DNA of 64,000 nucleotides from contig NZ_CP011036.1 in NCBI RefSeq assembly GCF_002221505.1, positions 682,001 through 746,000 of the forward strand, read 5' to 3'. Position numbers and translations under genes: made by a program. Positions 54,726 through 64,000 of the stretch are shown one piece after another. The stretch comes from Pseudoalteromonas nigrifaciens. GTDB lineage: Bacteria > Pseudomonadota > Gammaproteobacteria > Enterobacterales > Alteromonadaceae. Each line of letters starts with the position of its first letter. Positions within the stretch are counted from its first letter, which is position 1. The notes under the pieces are model-generated. The model worked only from the letters and a program-made list of their open reading frames with translations, had not been told where the DNA came from and ran no database searches.

Positions 54726-55649
54726 ATGTTAGACGACAAAGTATTTTTACGATCGATATTAAATACCATACCTGATCACATTGTGGTGATTGATAAGGTT
54801 GGTGAAATTATTTATGAAAATAAAAGTTGGCAATCTTTTGGCGTACAAAATAGCAGTAATTATATAGCTATGTCACAACAGTATAATTATTTACATGAAT
54901 GCAAAAAGGCGGCAGAACAAGGCGATGAGTTTGGTGTCAGTGCTTTGAAGGGAATTACTGCTGTAATAAGCCATAAACAGGCTGATTTTTATTTAGAATA
55001 TCCATGTCACAGCGATGATGAACAACGTTGGTTTATGATGAGGGTGATGCCATTTAGTCATAATAACAGTGAATACTATGTTATTAACCATAACAATATA
55101 ACCGAGCGAAAACAGGCCGAAAATAAAGCTAAACAGTTGGCAAGACTTGATGGGTTGACGAAAATTGCTAACCGCAGGTATTTTGATAGCGTATTAAATA
55201 GTGAGTGGAGGCGCTGCGAGCGTTTGGCTCTGCCTTTATCAATTGCGATGATAGATGTAGATAATTTTAAACTGTTAAACGATACCTATGGTCATCAACA
55301 AGGTGATGTTTGCTTACAACAAATTGCTAACTTGTTAAAGCAATATAGCAAAAGGCCGAGCGACTTATGTGCACGTTTTGGAGGCGAAGAGTTTGTATTA
55401 ATTTACGGCAATACAAACTCTTTACAAGCAACGGCCAACATAGATCGGATTGTTACGCAATTAAAGGCACTAAATATCGAAAATAAGCACTCATTACCAA
55501 GTAAAATAGTTACTGTAAGTGTGGGAATAGCGACCATAATACCAAGTAATAACAGCTGCGCTGAAGATTTACTTAATGAAGCAGATAAACTGCTTTATAA
55601 AGCAAAAACAGCCGGTAAAAATAGCGTGCGAGTGACAGATTTAAGCTAA
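54726..55649 (+). CDS. PAS-GGDEF diguanylate cyclase
   Basis: A 307-residue cytoplasmic enzyme: PAS domain (about 8-128) and GGDEF domain (about 138-305). The active-site motif is GGEEF at 219-223, and an RxxD inhibitory site (Arg210, Asp213) lies five residues before it, as required for product feedback. It should make c-di-GMP under control of the PAS ligand. The start at 54726 follows GGAGG by four bases; an upstream GTG is possible. Confidence 0.9.
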   Translation: MLDDKVFLRSILNTIPDHIVVIDKVGEIIYENKSWQSFGVQNSSNYIAMSQQYNYLHECKKAAEQGDEFGVSALKGITAVISHKQADFYLEYPCHSDDEQRWFMMRVMPFSHNNSEYYVINHNNITERKQAENKAKQLARLDGLTKIANRRYFDSVLNSEWRRCERLALPLSIAMIDVDNFKLLNDTYGHQQGDVCLQQIANLLKQYSKRPSDLCARFGGEEFVLIYGNTNSLQATANIDRIVTQLKALNIENKHSLPSKIVTVSVGIATIIPSNNSCAEDLLNEADKLLYKAKTAGKNSVRVTDLS

Positions 55650-55787
55650 TGTGGGCTTTGCTGTACTACCTTATGCTCATTACGGTTATATCTAATAACC
55701 AGATAAAATAAAGAAGGAATTAACACCTTATCGGCTAAATCCGTTAAACTTAGCAAAAGGCTCTTTTTGATCAACAAAGGCAGTAAT

Positions 55788-56606
55788 ATGCGACATGAAA
55801 TTTGGCAACAGCTTCGCAGCGAAGCAAATGAAGTAGTAAAACGCGAACCTCTTTTAGCGAGCCATGTTTATTCGTGTATTTTGAACCATGAATGTTTAGG
55901 GGCGGCGCTGAGTTTTATTGTTGCTAATAAATTGGCAGATGCGGTGGTGTCGGCATTTACTATTCGTGAGCTATTTGATCAGTCATTTGTAAGGTGTGAG
56001 CGTATGCTAACGCACGTTGCTCACGATATTAAAGCGGTAAAAGATCGTGACCCTGCAGCCGAAACTTACCTTACGGTAATATTAAATTTAAAAGGTTTCC
56101 ATGCTATTCAGGCGCATCGTTTAGCTAATTGTTTGTGGACGCAAAACCGTAAAGAGTTGGCGCGCTTTATTCAAAGCCGTAGCTCAGAAGTATTTGGCGT
56201 TGATATTCATCCTGCTTGTAAAGTGGGTAAAGGAATAATGTTTGACCATGCAACCGGTATTGTTATTGGTGAAACGGCGGTAATTGAAGATAACGTATCA
56301 ATACTGCAGTCGGTTACTTTAGGTGGCACGGGCAATGAGCAAGGCGATCGTCACCCTAAAATTAGAGCCGGGGTACTTATTGGTGCTGGGGCTAAAATAT
56401 TAGGCAATATTGAAGTGGGGGCGGGCGCGCGTATTGGCGCAGGCTCTGTTGTGCTAAGTAATGTACCGCCACACACTACAGCGGTAGGTGTACCGGCAAA
56501 AATTATTGGTCGCCCAGATTGCGAATGCCCTGCAAAAAGTATGAACCAAAACTTTTTAGCTAAACCTGAGCCTGAAAATGAATCGCATACTAGCTCTATG
56601 CTATAA
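55788..56606 (+). CDS. cysE: Serine O-acetyltransferase
   Basis: A 272-residue enzyme that acetylates serine with acetyl-CoA, the entry to cysteine synthesis. An N-terminal helical domain (to about 140) is followed by a left-handed beta-helix of hexapeptide repeats (GIMFDHATGIVIGETAVIEDNVSI). The end of the helix has the GVPAKIIG motif. The start at 55788 gives MRHEIWQQLRSEA, as in E. coli CysE, and follows AAAGG. The C-terminal tail is longer and acidic. Confidence 0.95.
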   Translation: MRHEIWQQLRSEANEVVKREPLLASHVYSCILNHECLGAALSFIVANKLADAVVSAFTIRELFDQSFVRCERMLTHVAHDIKAVKDRDPAAETYLTVILNLKGFHAIQAHRLANCLWTQNRKELARFIQSRSSEVFGVDIHPACKVGKGIMFDHATGIVIGETAVIEDNVSILQSVTLGGTGNEQGDRHPKIRAGVLIGAGAKILGNIEVGAGARIGAGSVVLSNVPPHTTAVGVPAKIIGRPDCECPAKSMNQNFLAKPEPENESHTSSML

Positions 56607-56624
56607 AGTAATGAGCAATTTAAA

Positions 56625-57272
56625 ATGCTAAACAAAAGTAACTTACTTGGCCTGTGCTGTTTTATTTTAGGCGTAGGATTAACCAGTGGTTACTTTTTGT
56701 TTTTACATTCTATGCCTATTCAAGCGCAACAAAGCCAGCCGTTTCCTTATAAAAGTATTGTTATAAAGCAAGCTAACGATGAGTCACTCAATAGTACTGA
56801 CGAGCATGTTAACCCTGCCGATGGTAACTTTCAGGCTGAGAGTATTGCGCCATATACGCATAAAATTGCCACGCTTACCAATGAGCTTGAGCTTAAAACC
56901 AAACAACTTAAACGCGTTGAACAAGCGTTAAAATTAGCGCAACTAGATCAGCTTGATTTTGCTAAGCAGTTAGAAGAGAAGTTTATAGCTGAGGATGAAA
57001 ATAGCCAGTGGAGCTACGAAGTAGAAACCGCGCTAACTGATTTTTTAATTACCAGCGATTTAAGTAATACCGCGCAACTAACTAGTTTAGAGTGCAAACA
57101 AACACTTTGTAAGTTTAGCCTAGTTGCCGATAAAACTAATCAGCAAGGGCATGTGCAGTGGCGCGAGCTGAACGATAAGTTAGCGCTAATGCCATGGTGG
57201 CAGCAATTTAAGCTCACTTCGTCAAATTCAACCGATGAACAGATAGACTTTATAGTGAGCACTAAAGAGTAA
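56625..57272 (+). CDS. Membrane-anchored hypothetical protein
   Basis: A 215-residue protein with one N-terminal membrane helix (about 7-28), a periplasmic coiled-coil stretch (about 80-120) and a C-terminal domain with the cysteine pair ECKQTLCKF, likely disulphide-linked. It begins 18 bases after cysE and may share its transcript. No named family is apparent. Confidence 0.65.
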   Translation: MLNKSNLLGLCCFILGVGLTSGYFLFLHSMPIQAQQSQPFPYKSIVIKQANDESLNSTDEHVNPADGNFQAESIAPYTHKIATLTNELELKTKQLKRVEQALKLAQLDQLDFAKQLEEKFIAEDENSQWSYEVETALTDFLITSDLSNTAQLTSLECKQTLCKFSLVADKTNQQGHVQWRELNDKLALMPWWQQFKLTSSNSTDEQIDFIVSTKE

Positions 57273-57279
57273 GACGCTG

Positions 57280-58614
57280 CTAACTTAGTACTTGCGAGTG
57301 TAACGTGCCGTCAACCAGTTCAGTAATTAAAGTATCTCCGACTTTTACATCCGCTACCGATTTAACCACCTTTTGCTTATCTGTTTTTGTAATACTATAG
57401 CCTCGCGCTAATACATTAAGTGGACTTACCGAATCTAGGCGACTTGCCTGCAGTGCTAAGCTGTTATTAGCTTGCTGTAATTGCTGCTGTATTGCTTGGT
57501 TAAGCCGAGTTTGTAATTGTGCGAGTTGGTGACTTGCTTGAGTGAGCTTTTTGTCGGGTGATTGGCGCATTAATCTAGGCGTTAAATTATTAAGGGTGCG
57601 CTCTTGTTGATATAAACTATTACGCATAGCTTGTTGTAGTGCAATGCTTAGCTCATCCAAGCGCTGCGCTTTTTGATTTAACTGATTACGCGGATGGCAT
57701 AAATTTAACCTGTGCTGTAGTTGTAATGCTTGAGCGCGCTTTTCGCTCATATCGTGTTTAAACGCATTAGCAAGACGGTTAACTAGCTGAGTTACTTTAT
57801 TATGTAACTCTTGCGTATTAGGGCTTACCAGCTCTGCCGCCGCAGAAGGCGTAGCTGCACGTACGTCGGCTACATAGTCGCTAATAGTGGTGTCGATTTC
57901 GTGGCCTACCGCGCTCACAATAGGCAGTTGGCTATTAAATATAGCGCGTGCAAGTTGCTCATGGTTAAAACACCATAAATCTTCTAAAGAGCCGCCACCA
58001 CGCCCTAAAATAAGCACGTCTACTTCGCTGCGAATATTAGCCAACTCTATTTGTTTAATTAACTGCAGATGTGCGTCTTTACCTTGCACCATAGCAGGGT
58101 AAATAATAACTTCTAACTGCGGTGCGCGGCGTTTTAGTACGGTTAAAATATCTTTTATGGCCGCGCCAGTTGCAGAGGTTATTACCCCGATACGGTTAAT
58201 GTTTTGCGGTAGAGGTTTTTTATAAACCGAGCTAAATAGCCCCTCAGCGGCTAAACGCATTTTTAGGGCGTCAAACTCTTGCTTAAGTTGTCCTTCGCCA
58301 GCAGGTTCCATATGCTCAACAATAAGTTGATAGTCGCCGCGTGGTTCATAAAGTGAAACGCGCGCTTTTACCGTTACCTGCGCACCGTTAATGGGTCGGT
58401 AACTTTGGTTACGATTATTGCCGCGCCACATGGCTGCTTTTATTTGTGCTTTATCGTCTTTTAACGAAAAATACCAATGCCCAGACGCCGGAGTAATAAA
58501 GTTCGAAATTTCGCCAGTTAGTACCAGCGAGGCAAAGCCTTGCTCGAGTAGGGCGCGTATTTCTCTATTAAGGCGTGACACGGTGTAAATCGTTTGCAAA
58601 GGCTTCGAAAACAT
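57280..58614 (-). CDS. xseA: Exodeoxyribonuclease VII large subunit
   Basis: A 444-residue subunit. N-terminal OB fold (about 10-105, FASLVLTGEISNF and HWYFSLKDD), catalytic domain (about 125-315, with RIGVITSATGAAIKDI and the GRGGGSLEDLW motif), then a long coiled coil (about 265-395) and a C-terminal beta domain (RGYSITKTD). It works with XseB to degrade single-stranded DNA. It is divergent from guaB and xseB is not adjacent. Confidence 0.95.
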   Translation of the reverse strand: MFSKPLQTIYTVSRLNREIRALLEQGFASLVLTGEISNFITPASGHWYFSLKDDKAQIKAAMWRGNNRNQSYRPINGAQVTVKARVSLYEPRGDYQLIVEHMEPAGEGQLKQEFDALKMRLAAEGLFSSVYKKPLPQNINRIGVITSATGAAIKDILTVLKRRAPQLEVIIYPAMVQGKDAHLQLIKQIELANIRSEVDVLILGRGGGSLEDLWCFNHEQLARAIFNSQLPIVSAVGHEIDTTISDYVADVRAATPSAAAELVSPNTQELHNKVTQLVNRLANAFKHDMSEKRAQALQLQHRLNLCHPRNQLNQKAQRLDELSIALQQAMRNSLYQQERTLNNLTPRLMRQSPDKKLTQASHQLAQLQTRLNQAIQQQLQQANNSLALQASRLDSVSPLNVLARGYSITKTDKQKVVKSVADVKVGDTLITELVDGTLHSQVLS

Positions 58615-58750
58615 AAAAAACTACCAAAAACTATTTATAACCCTAGTTTATCATAAATATTTACAAAATATGATTTACTAGTGCCAGCAACGCTGTTAAA
58701 ATTTGGCCGCAATTCCTTATCTTAGATCCACCATGTGAGAAGTTGCCAAA

Positions 58751-60220
58751 ATGCTTAGAATCGCTAAAGAAGCTCTTACCTTTGATGACGTACTTTTAGT
58801 ACCTGGTCATTCTACTGTTTTGCCACATACGGCAAATATTTCAACTCGCTTAACGCGTGGAATCAAACTTAACTTGCCGCTTGTTTCAGCATCTATGGAT
58901 ACTGTTACCGAAGCTCGTTTAGCTATTGCCCTTGCGCAAGAAGGTGGTCTTGGTTTTATTCATAAAAACATGACTATTGCAGAACAAGCGAAAAACGTTC
59001 GTAAAGTTAAAACCTATGAAGCGGGTATTGTTACTTATCCTATTACAGTAACTGCCGACTTAACCATTGCAGATGCACTTGAGCTGTCGCAAGAAAAAGG
59101 TTTTTCGGGCTTTCCAGTAACCGATAGCGATAACAATCTTGTTGGTATTGTAACAGGGCGTGATATGCGCTTTGAAACTAAGCTTGAACAGCCTGTTTCT
59201 ACTGTTATGACTAAAAAAGACAAGCTAGTTACTGTAAACGAAGGTGCTGCGCGCGAAGAGATTTTAGGCTTAATGCACGAACACCGCATTGAAAAAATTC
59301 TTGTGGTTGATGATGCGTTTAAACTAAAGGGCATGATCACCGTAAAAGATTACCAAAAAGCACAAGAAAAACCAGATGCCTGTAAAGACGACCAAGGTCG
59401 TTTGCGTGTAGGTGCTGCTGTGAGTGTTGGCGCAGGTACTGATGAGCGTATTGCTGCATTAGTAGAAGCAGGTATTGACGTATTACTTATCGATACTTCG
59501 CACGGCCATTCTCAAGGTGTTATTGACCGCGTTGCGAAAACCCGCAAAGAATACCCAGACTTACAAATTATTGCTGGTAACGTAGCAACAGCAGAAGGCG
59601 CTGTTGCGCTTGCAGACGCTGGAGCCGATGCGGTTAAAGTAGGAATAGGCCCAGGTTCTATTTGTACTACGCGTATTGTTACGGGTTGTGGTGTGCCACA
59701 AATTACGGCTATTTCAGATGCTGTTGATGGCTTAAAAGGCCGCGATATTCCGGTAATTGCCGATGGCGGTATTCGTTTTTCTGGCGATATTGTAAAAGCA
59801 CTTGTTGCTGGTGCATCGTGTGTAATGGTGGGCTCTTTGCTTGCTGGTACTGAAGAAGCACCTGGCGAAGTAGAGCTTTACCAAGGCCGTTACTACAAAT
59901 CATACCGTGGTATGGGCTCGTTAGGCGCGATGGATCAAAAAGAAGGTTCATCAGATCGTTACTTCCAAAAATCAAACGAAGCCGACAAGTTAGTACCAGA
60001 AGGTATTGAAGGTCGCGTAGCGTACAAAGGTCCTATTGCAACTATTATCCATCAGCAAGTGGGCGGCCTGCGCAGCGCAATGGGCTTAACCGGTTGTGCC
60101 ACTATTGAAGAGCTAAACACCAAACCACAGTTTGTACGTGTTACTTCAGCTGGTATGGGTGAGTCGCATGTACATGACGTGCAAATCACTAAAGAAGCAC
60201 CTAACTACCGTTTAGGCTAA
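58751..60220 (+). CDS. guaB: IMP dehydrogenase
   Basis: A 489-residue enzyme that oxidises IMP to XMP, the committed step to GMP. The TIM barrel is split by two CBS domains (about 95-205). The catalytic loop is GPGSICTTR with the nucleophilic cysteine, followed by [10 protein letters not shown] and the flap with [10 protein letters not shown]. It precedes guaA, but a terminator-like hairpin lies between. Confidence 0.97.
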   Translation: MLRIAKEALTFDDVLLVPGHSTVLPHTANISTRLTRGIKLNLPLVSASMDTVTEARLAIALAQEGGLGFIHKNMTIAEQAKNVRKVKTYEAGIVTYPITVTADLTIADALELSQEKGFSGFPVTDSDNNLVGIVTGRDMRFETKLEQPVSTVMTKKDKLVTVNEGAAREEILGLMHEHRIEKILVVDDAFKLKGMITVKDYQKAQEKPDACKDDQGRLRVGAAVSVGAGTDERIAALVEAGIDVLLIDTSHGHSQGVIDRVAKTRKEYPDLQIIAGNVATAEGAVALADAGADAVKVGIGPGSICTTRIVTGCGVPQITAISDAVDGLKGRDIPVIADGGIRFSGDIVKALVAGASCVMVGSLLAGTEEAPGEVELYQGRYYKSYRGMGSLGAMDQKEGSSDRYFQKSNEADKLVPEGIEGRVAYKGPIATIIHQQVGGLRSAMGLTGCATIEELNTKPQFVRVTSAGMGESHVHDVQITKEAPNYRLG

Positions 60221-60244
60221 TCAGCCGTAATTACATCAATTTAT

Positions 60245-60269
60245 GGGCTAGTTTTACTAGCCCTTTTTA
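60245..60269 (+). terminator. Terminator-like hairpin between guaB and guaA
   Basis: Eight-base stem (GGGCTAGT at 60245-60252 with ACTAGCCC at 60256-60263) and a five-T run. It may reduce read-through into guaA. Confidence 0.8.
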
Positions 60270-60326
60270 AATAGCTACTCACTATATCAGTAGCATTATT
60301 TAGCATCTGACTTTACGAGATACTCC

Positions 60327-61904
60327 ATGAGCAAAGACATTCACGATTCACGAATTCTCATTTTAGACTTTGGTTCACAATACACTCAATTAATTGCCCG
60401 TCGTGTGCGCGAAATTGGTGTTTACTGTGAACTGTGGGCATGGGATGTGACCGAAGAGCAAATTCGCGAGTTCAACCCACAAGGTATTATTCTCTCTGGT
60501 GGCCCAGAGTCGACAACACTTGAAAACAGCCCACGCGCTCCTGAATATGTATTTAATGCTGGTGTGCCAGTACTAGGTATTTGCTACGGCATGCAAACTA
60601 TGGCAGCTCAGCTTGGCGGCAGTGTACACAGCTCTGATAAAAAAGAGTTTGGTTACGCCCAAGTAGAAAAAGTGGGTAATTGTGCGTTGTTTGATGCGAT
60701 AGAAGATCATATCACCGACGGCGGCAATGGCGTACTAGATGTATGGATGAGCCATGGCGATAAAGTAATGGATATTCCACAAAGCTTTAAAACCACAGCT
60801 AAAACATCTACGTGTCCGCATGCGGCAATGTCGAACGAAGAAAAACGCTTTTACGGCGTACAGTTTCATCCAGAAGTAACGCACACACATCAAGGGCAGC
60901 GTTTATTAGAGCGTTTTGCTATTGATATTTGTGGTTGTGAAAAATTATGGACTGCAGCAAAAATTATCGATAATGCCATTGAGCGCATTAAAGAAACAGT
61001 TGGCGATGACGAAGTTATTTTAGGTCTTTCGGGCGGTGTTGATTCATCGGTTGTGGCTATGCTTATTCACCGTGCAATTGGCGAAAAGCTAACTTGTGTA
61101 TTTGTTGATAACGGCCTACTTCGTTTAAACGAAGGCCAGCAAGTTATGGACATGTTTGGTAATAAGTTTGGCCTAAACATTGTTAAAGTTGAAGCCGAAG
61201 AGCAATTTTTAAATGACCTTGCTGGTAAGTCAGACCCAGAAGATAAGCGTAAAGCCATTGGCCACACGTTTATTAATGTATTTGATGAGCAAGCTAAAAA
61301 GCTTAAAAATGCAAAATGGTTAGCGCAAGGTACAATTTACCCAGACGTAATTGAATCTGCGGCATCTGCCACCGGTAAAGCACACGTAATTAAATCGCAC
61401 CACAATGTGGGCGGATTACCAGCAGACATGAAAATGGGCCTAGTTGAGCCGCTACGTGAGTTATTTAAAGATGAAGTACGTAAAATTGGCCTAGAGCTAG
61501 GTTTACCGTACGACATGCTTTACCGTCATCCTTTCCCTGGACCAGGTTTAGGTGTGCGTGTACTTGGCGAAATTAAAAAAGAATACTGTGATTTACTGCG
61601 TCGCGCCGATGCTATTTTCATCGAAGAGCTTCACAAAGCAGAGCTTTACCATAAAGTAAGCCAAGCGTTCACTGTGTTTTTACCGGTTAAATCGGTAGGG
61701 GTTATGGGTGATGCGCGTAAATACGATTGGGTTGTATCACTGCGCTGCGTGGAAACTATCGACTTTATGACCGCGCGCTGGTCACATTTACCATATGAAT
61801 TTTTAGGTGTGGTTTCAAACCGTATCATTAATGAAATTGATGGTATTTCGCGTGTTGTTTACGATATTTCGGGTAAACCACCTGCAACTATTGAGTGGGA
61901 ATAA
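60327..61904 (+). CDS. guaA: GMP synthase (glutamine-hydrolysing)
   Basis: A 525-residue enzyme that aminates XMP to GMP. The glutamine amidotransferase domain (about 8-200) has the cysteine nucleophile in GICYGMQT and the His/Glu of QFHPEVTH. The ATP-pyrophosphatase domain has the P-loop LSGGVDSSV. The C-terminal dimerisation domain ends PPATIEWE, as in E. coli. It follows guaB by 106 bases. Confidence 0.97.
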
Positions 61905-61946
61905 TCGCGCGTTAGCTACTAGCTAGTATTAGCAGTATATAAAAAT

Positions 61947-61975
61947 AAAAGCCCATGATTTCATGGGCTTTTTTG
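61947..61975. terminator. Bidirectional terminator between guaA and the exporter gene
   Basis: Twelve-base perfect arms (61947-61958 with 61961-61972, core GCCCATGA/TCATGGGC) with A-run and T-run between convergent genes. Confidence 0.92.
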
Positions 61976-61989
61976 TTGCTAATATTACT

Positions 61990-63420
61990 TTAAGTATTTT
62001 TAGATGACTTTATAAAGAACGACATAATTAACCCGCTAATCGCAAGTACAATTCCCAAAATAAACGCTGTTTGTACACCCGCTGTTAATGAGCTACTTAC
62101 TGCAGAGGGCGCTGATGGATCGGCCACGTTTTCCAAAAAACTATTTTGAGAAGCCGACATGATTGTAATCGCCAAGGCGGTGCCAATTGAGCCAGATACT
62201 TGCAGTAAAGTGTTTATTAAAGCGGTCCCGTCAGCATATAGTTCTCTGGGGAGCTCATTTAAACCATTTGTTTGCGCAGGCATCATAATTAATGTTACGC
62301 CAATCATGAGAGATGAATGCAAAAAGATAACCATTGCAATAGAGGTTTCTGTGGTTACATTCGACAGATTCCATAGCGTAATAATCATAATAATAAAGCC
62401 AGGTGTAAGTAGCCACTTAGAGCCAAACTTATCAAATATGCGCCCCGCGATCGGAGACAAAGCCCCATTTATTATTCCACCTGGCATAAGCACAAGGCCA
62501 GCAGTAAGCGCAGTTAATCCAAGGCCAATTTGTAAGTATAAAGGCAAAAGAATCATGGTTGATAAAATAATCATGAATGTGGCAGATACACTCAATAAAC
62601 CTAAAGTATACTTTGGGTATTTTAAAGTACGTAAATCTAACATTGGTTTATCGAGTTTAAACTGTCTTAACGAAAATATAATAAGAGAGATTAGCGCAAT
62701 TATAATGGTACTAATTACCAGTAAGTTCCCCCATCCTTTTTCACCTGCAATACTAAAGCCATATACAATGCCACCAAACCCGACAGTCGATAACAAAATT
62801 GACAGCACATCTATTTTAGGCTTACTCAAAACAGAAACGTTCTGCACATAAGCCAGCCCGTATACTAATGAAAAAACAAGAAACGGAATGAGTAACCAAA
62901 GAATCCAATTCCAGCTCAACAGCTCAATAATTAGCCCCGAAGTAGCTGGTCCAACAGCCGGTGCAGTCATCATAACAAGGCCAATCAATCCCATAATAGT
63001 GCCTCTTTTATGAACAGGGAAAATGATGAGGGCTGTATGGAACATTAAGGGAATTAATAAGCCGGTTCCGATTGCCTGAATAATACGACCTAACAGCAAA
63101 ACACTAAAAGAGGGGGCTATACCGGAAACTATCGCTCCAATAATCGAAAAAAGTAACGAAGCAACGAATAATTGCCGAGTACTAAACCATTGTATTAATA
63201 GTGCAGAAACGGGAATAAGGATCCCCATAGTCAGTAAGTAACCTGTTGTTATCCACTGCACGGTAGAGGAAACAACATCTAATTCACTCATTAAATTGCC
63301 AAGTGCCATATTTAAAGCAGTTTCGCTAAATAAGCCAATGAATCCGGCAATTAAAAAGGATATTAGAATAGGGACTGGTCTTATAACTGTTTTATCTTGT
63401 TCATATGCAATTGTAGACAT
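61990..63420 (-). CDS. DHA2-family (LmrB-like) MFS multidrug exporter
   Basis: A 476-residue inner-membrane protein with about 14 predicted helices. It shows the family motifs VVSSTVQWITTGYLLTMGI in the first helices and GRIIQAIGTGLLIP in helix 4, typical of H+-driven drug exporters of the DHA2 group. It lies 60 bases downstream of a TetR-type regulator on the same strand and shares a likely transcript. The pair resembles the LmrA/LmrB drug-resistance cassette of Firmicutes, hinting at transfer, though this is not proven here. Confidence 0.88.
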   Translation of the reverse strand: MSTIAYEQDKTVIRPVPILISFLIAGFIGLFSETALNMALGNLMSELDVVSSTVQWITTGYLLTMGILIPVSALLIQWFSTRQLFVASLLFSIIGAIVSGIAPSFSVLLLGRIIQAIGTGLLIPLMFHTALIIFPVHKRGTIMGLIGLVMMTAPAVGPATSGLIIELLSWNWILWLLIPFLVFSLVYGLAYVQNVSVLSKPKIDVLSILLSTVGFGGIVYGFSIAGEKGWGNLLVISTIIIALISLIIFSLRQFKLDKPMLDLRTLKYPKYTLGLLSVSATFMIILSTMILLPLYLQIGLGLTALTAGLVLMPGGIINGALSPIAGRIFDKFGSKWLLTPGFIIMIITLWNLSNVTTETSIAMVIFLHSSLMIGVTLIMMPAQTNGLNELPRELYADGTALINTLLQVSGSIGTALAITIMSASQNSFLENVADPSAPSAVSSSLTAGVQTAFILGIVLAISGLIMSFFIKSSKNT

Positions 63421-63480
63421 TAAAACTCTCTTCGCTGATTAACTAAATTGACCTGTGTTGATTGATACTTTATTTACTTT

Positions 63481-64000
63481 TTAAATTTGCTTTTTAATAA
63501 GCAATGAGGGAATTTGCTCTGCTATTGTTTCAAGCGGCTTGCCCGTTTTCATTGTTAAAGCTAAGAGAATACCGCCCTCAGTTAGCGCATGAAAAACAGT
63601 AGCTAAACTTGTGGACTGTTGCTCTGTGTAGCCTGCTTCAAGAAACTTTTCAGTATAAATAGATTGCCAACTTTTAAAGGTCGCTTCACACGCCAAGCGA
63701 ATAGGTTCACTAGTGGAATGTTTTTCTCCAGCAATAGTGCCAATTGGAGAGCCAAGAGGGGTTCCGCCTTGTCCAAACACTCTGGATAATTCATAAACAT
63801 AAGCTTGAAAAGCATCTATTGGATTGGATACACCCGCAAAGTTTTTTTGAATATCTTCCATAACAAGTCTTTTAGTATTGTTAATTGCAGCAGTCGCCAA
63901 CTGCTCTTTGCCTTTTGGAAAGTAGTAATACAAGGAGCCCTTAGGTACGCCACTTTCTTCAATTATGTCATTTAGGCCCACTCCGCAATATCCGCGCACT
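63481..64000 (-). CDS. TetR-family regulator (LmrA/YxaF-like), N terminus beyond window
   Basis: The open frame continues past the right edge; the first residues of the helix-turn-helix are missing. The visible 173 codons contain GYCGVGLNDIIEESGVPKGSLYYYFP, the typical end of a TetR DNA-binding domain, then a ligand-binding domain. The GTG at 63999 is internal, not the true start. It is probably the local repressor of the exporter downstream. Confidence 0.88.
   Translation of the reverse strand, partial: VRGYCGVGLNDIIEESGVPKGSLYYYFPKGKEQLATAAINNTKRLVMEDIQKNFAGVSNPIDAFQAYVYELSRVFGQGGTPLGSPIGTIAGEKHSTSEPIRLACEATFKSWQSIYTEKFLEAGYTEQQSTSLATVFHALTEGGILLALTMKTGKPLETIAEQIPSLLIKKQI

Noticed and set aside
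62159..62851. Long plus-strand open frame (230 codons) opposite the drug exporter
   Set aside because: Antisense to a clear MFS protein with intact motifs; composition is that of a shadow frame.
1..64000. tRNA or rRNA genes, insertion sequences, prophage, CRISPR arrays
   Set aside because: I looked for cloverleaf-type conserved words, transposase frames and regularly spaced repeats; only the short array at 11949-12041 is regular and it has no spacers or cas genes.

Overview
The window looks like a chromosomal segment of a marine gammaproteobacterium of the Alteromonadales, most probably Pseudoalteromonas. The evidence is the low-GC sequence, the gammaproteobacterial gene orders dksA-gluQ-pcnB-folK-panB-panC, epd-pgk-fba, phoB-phoR-pstS and glrK-qseG-glrR, and a 'proteobacterial dedicated sortase' locus of the kind found in marine Proteobacteria. 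I saw no tRNA, rRNA, insertion sequence, prophage or CRISPR array. Genes are densely packed, and many transcription units end in clear intrinsic terminators.

Region by region. 1-6.7 kb: the 5' part of a symporter-domain sensor kinase, divergent from a two-subunit sodium/solute (acetate-type) symporter, a cNMP/CBS/DUF294 protein and a DEDDh exonuclease. 7-8.1 kb: a glutamate-receptor-like ligand-gated K+ channel. 8.4-11.9 kb: epd, pgk and a class II fructose-bisphosphate aldolase. 12-15.6 kb: phoB, phoR and pstS with Pho boxes, preceded by an unusual 560-base non-coding region with GATC-anchored repeats. 15.6-21 kb: a small lipoprotein and the pantothenate/folate/RNA-processing cluster. 21-24 kb: sfsA, pepB and a phosphoribosyltransferase. 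24-29 kb: a Crp/Fnr regulator, a small membrane protein, FlgO, a YtcJ-like amidohydrolase and four tandem exported EF-hand proteins. 29.5-33.7 kb: the GlrK/QseG/GlrR envelope-stress system, a DUF1543 protein and a small membrane protein. 33.8 kb: cca. 35.4-41.8 kb: the complete dedicated sortase system (kinase, regulator, OmpA-like protein, one sortase substrate, sortase). 41.7-50.3 kb: a DMT transporter, proB, a glutaredoxin, gltX, a very small 2OG-Fe(II) oxygenase-like protein, an RcsF-like lipoprotein, a CPBP protease, a DUF3581 protein, a DEAD-box helicase and a small membrane protein. 50.5-58.6 kb: a MetF-like protein, an M16 lipoprotein peptidase, a diguanylate cyclase, cysE, a hypothetical membrane-anchored protein and xseA. 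58.7-62 kb: guaB and guaA. 62-64 kb: a DHA2 drug exporter and its TetR regulator, the latter cut by the window edge.

How the parts fit together. Several modules are self-contained regulatory circuits. The sortase locus carries its own sensor, regulator, outer-membrane partner, enzyme and single LPXTG-like substrate. Its divergent control region holds TTGCCA repeats spaced about two helical turns apart, which could be the PdsR operator. PhoBR and pstS share Pho boxes with about 11-base phasing. The most unexplained structure is upstream of phoB: four copies of an 18-base motif (GATCA, five bases, TTACTAAC-like), three in tandem at an exact 31-base period and one inverted, within a segment holding 11 GATC sites in under 400 bases.
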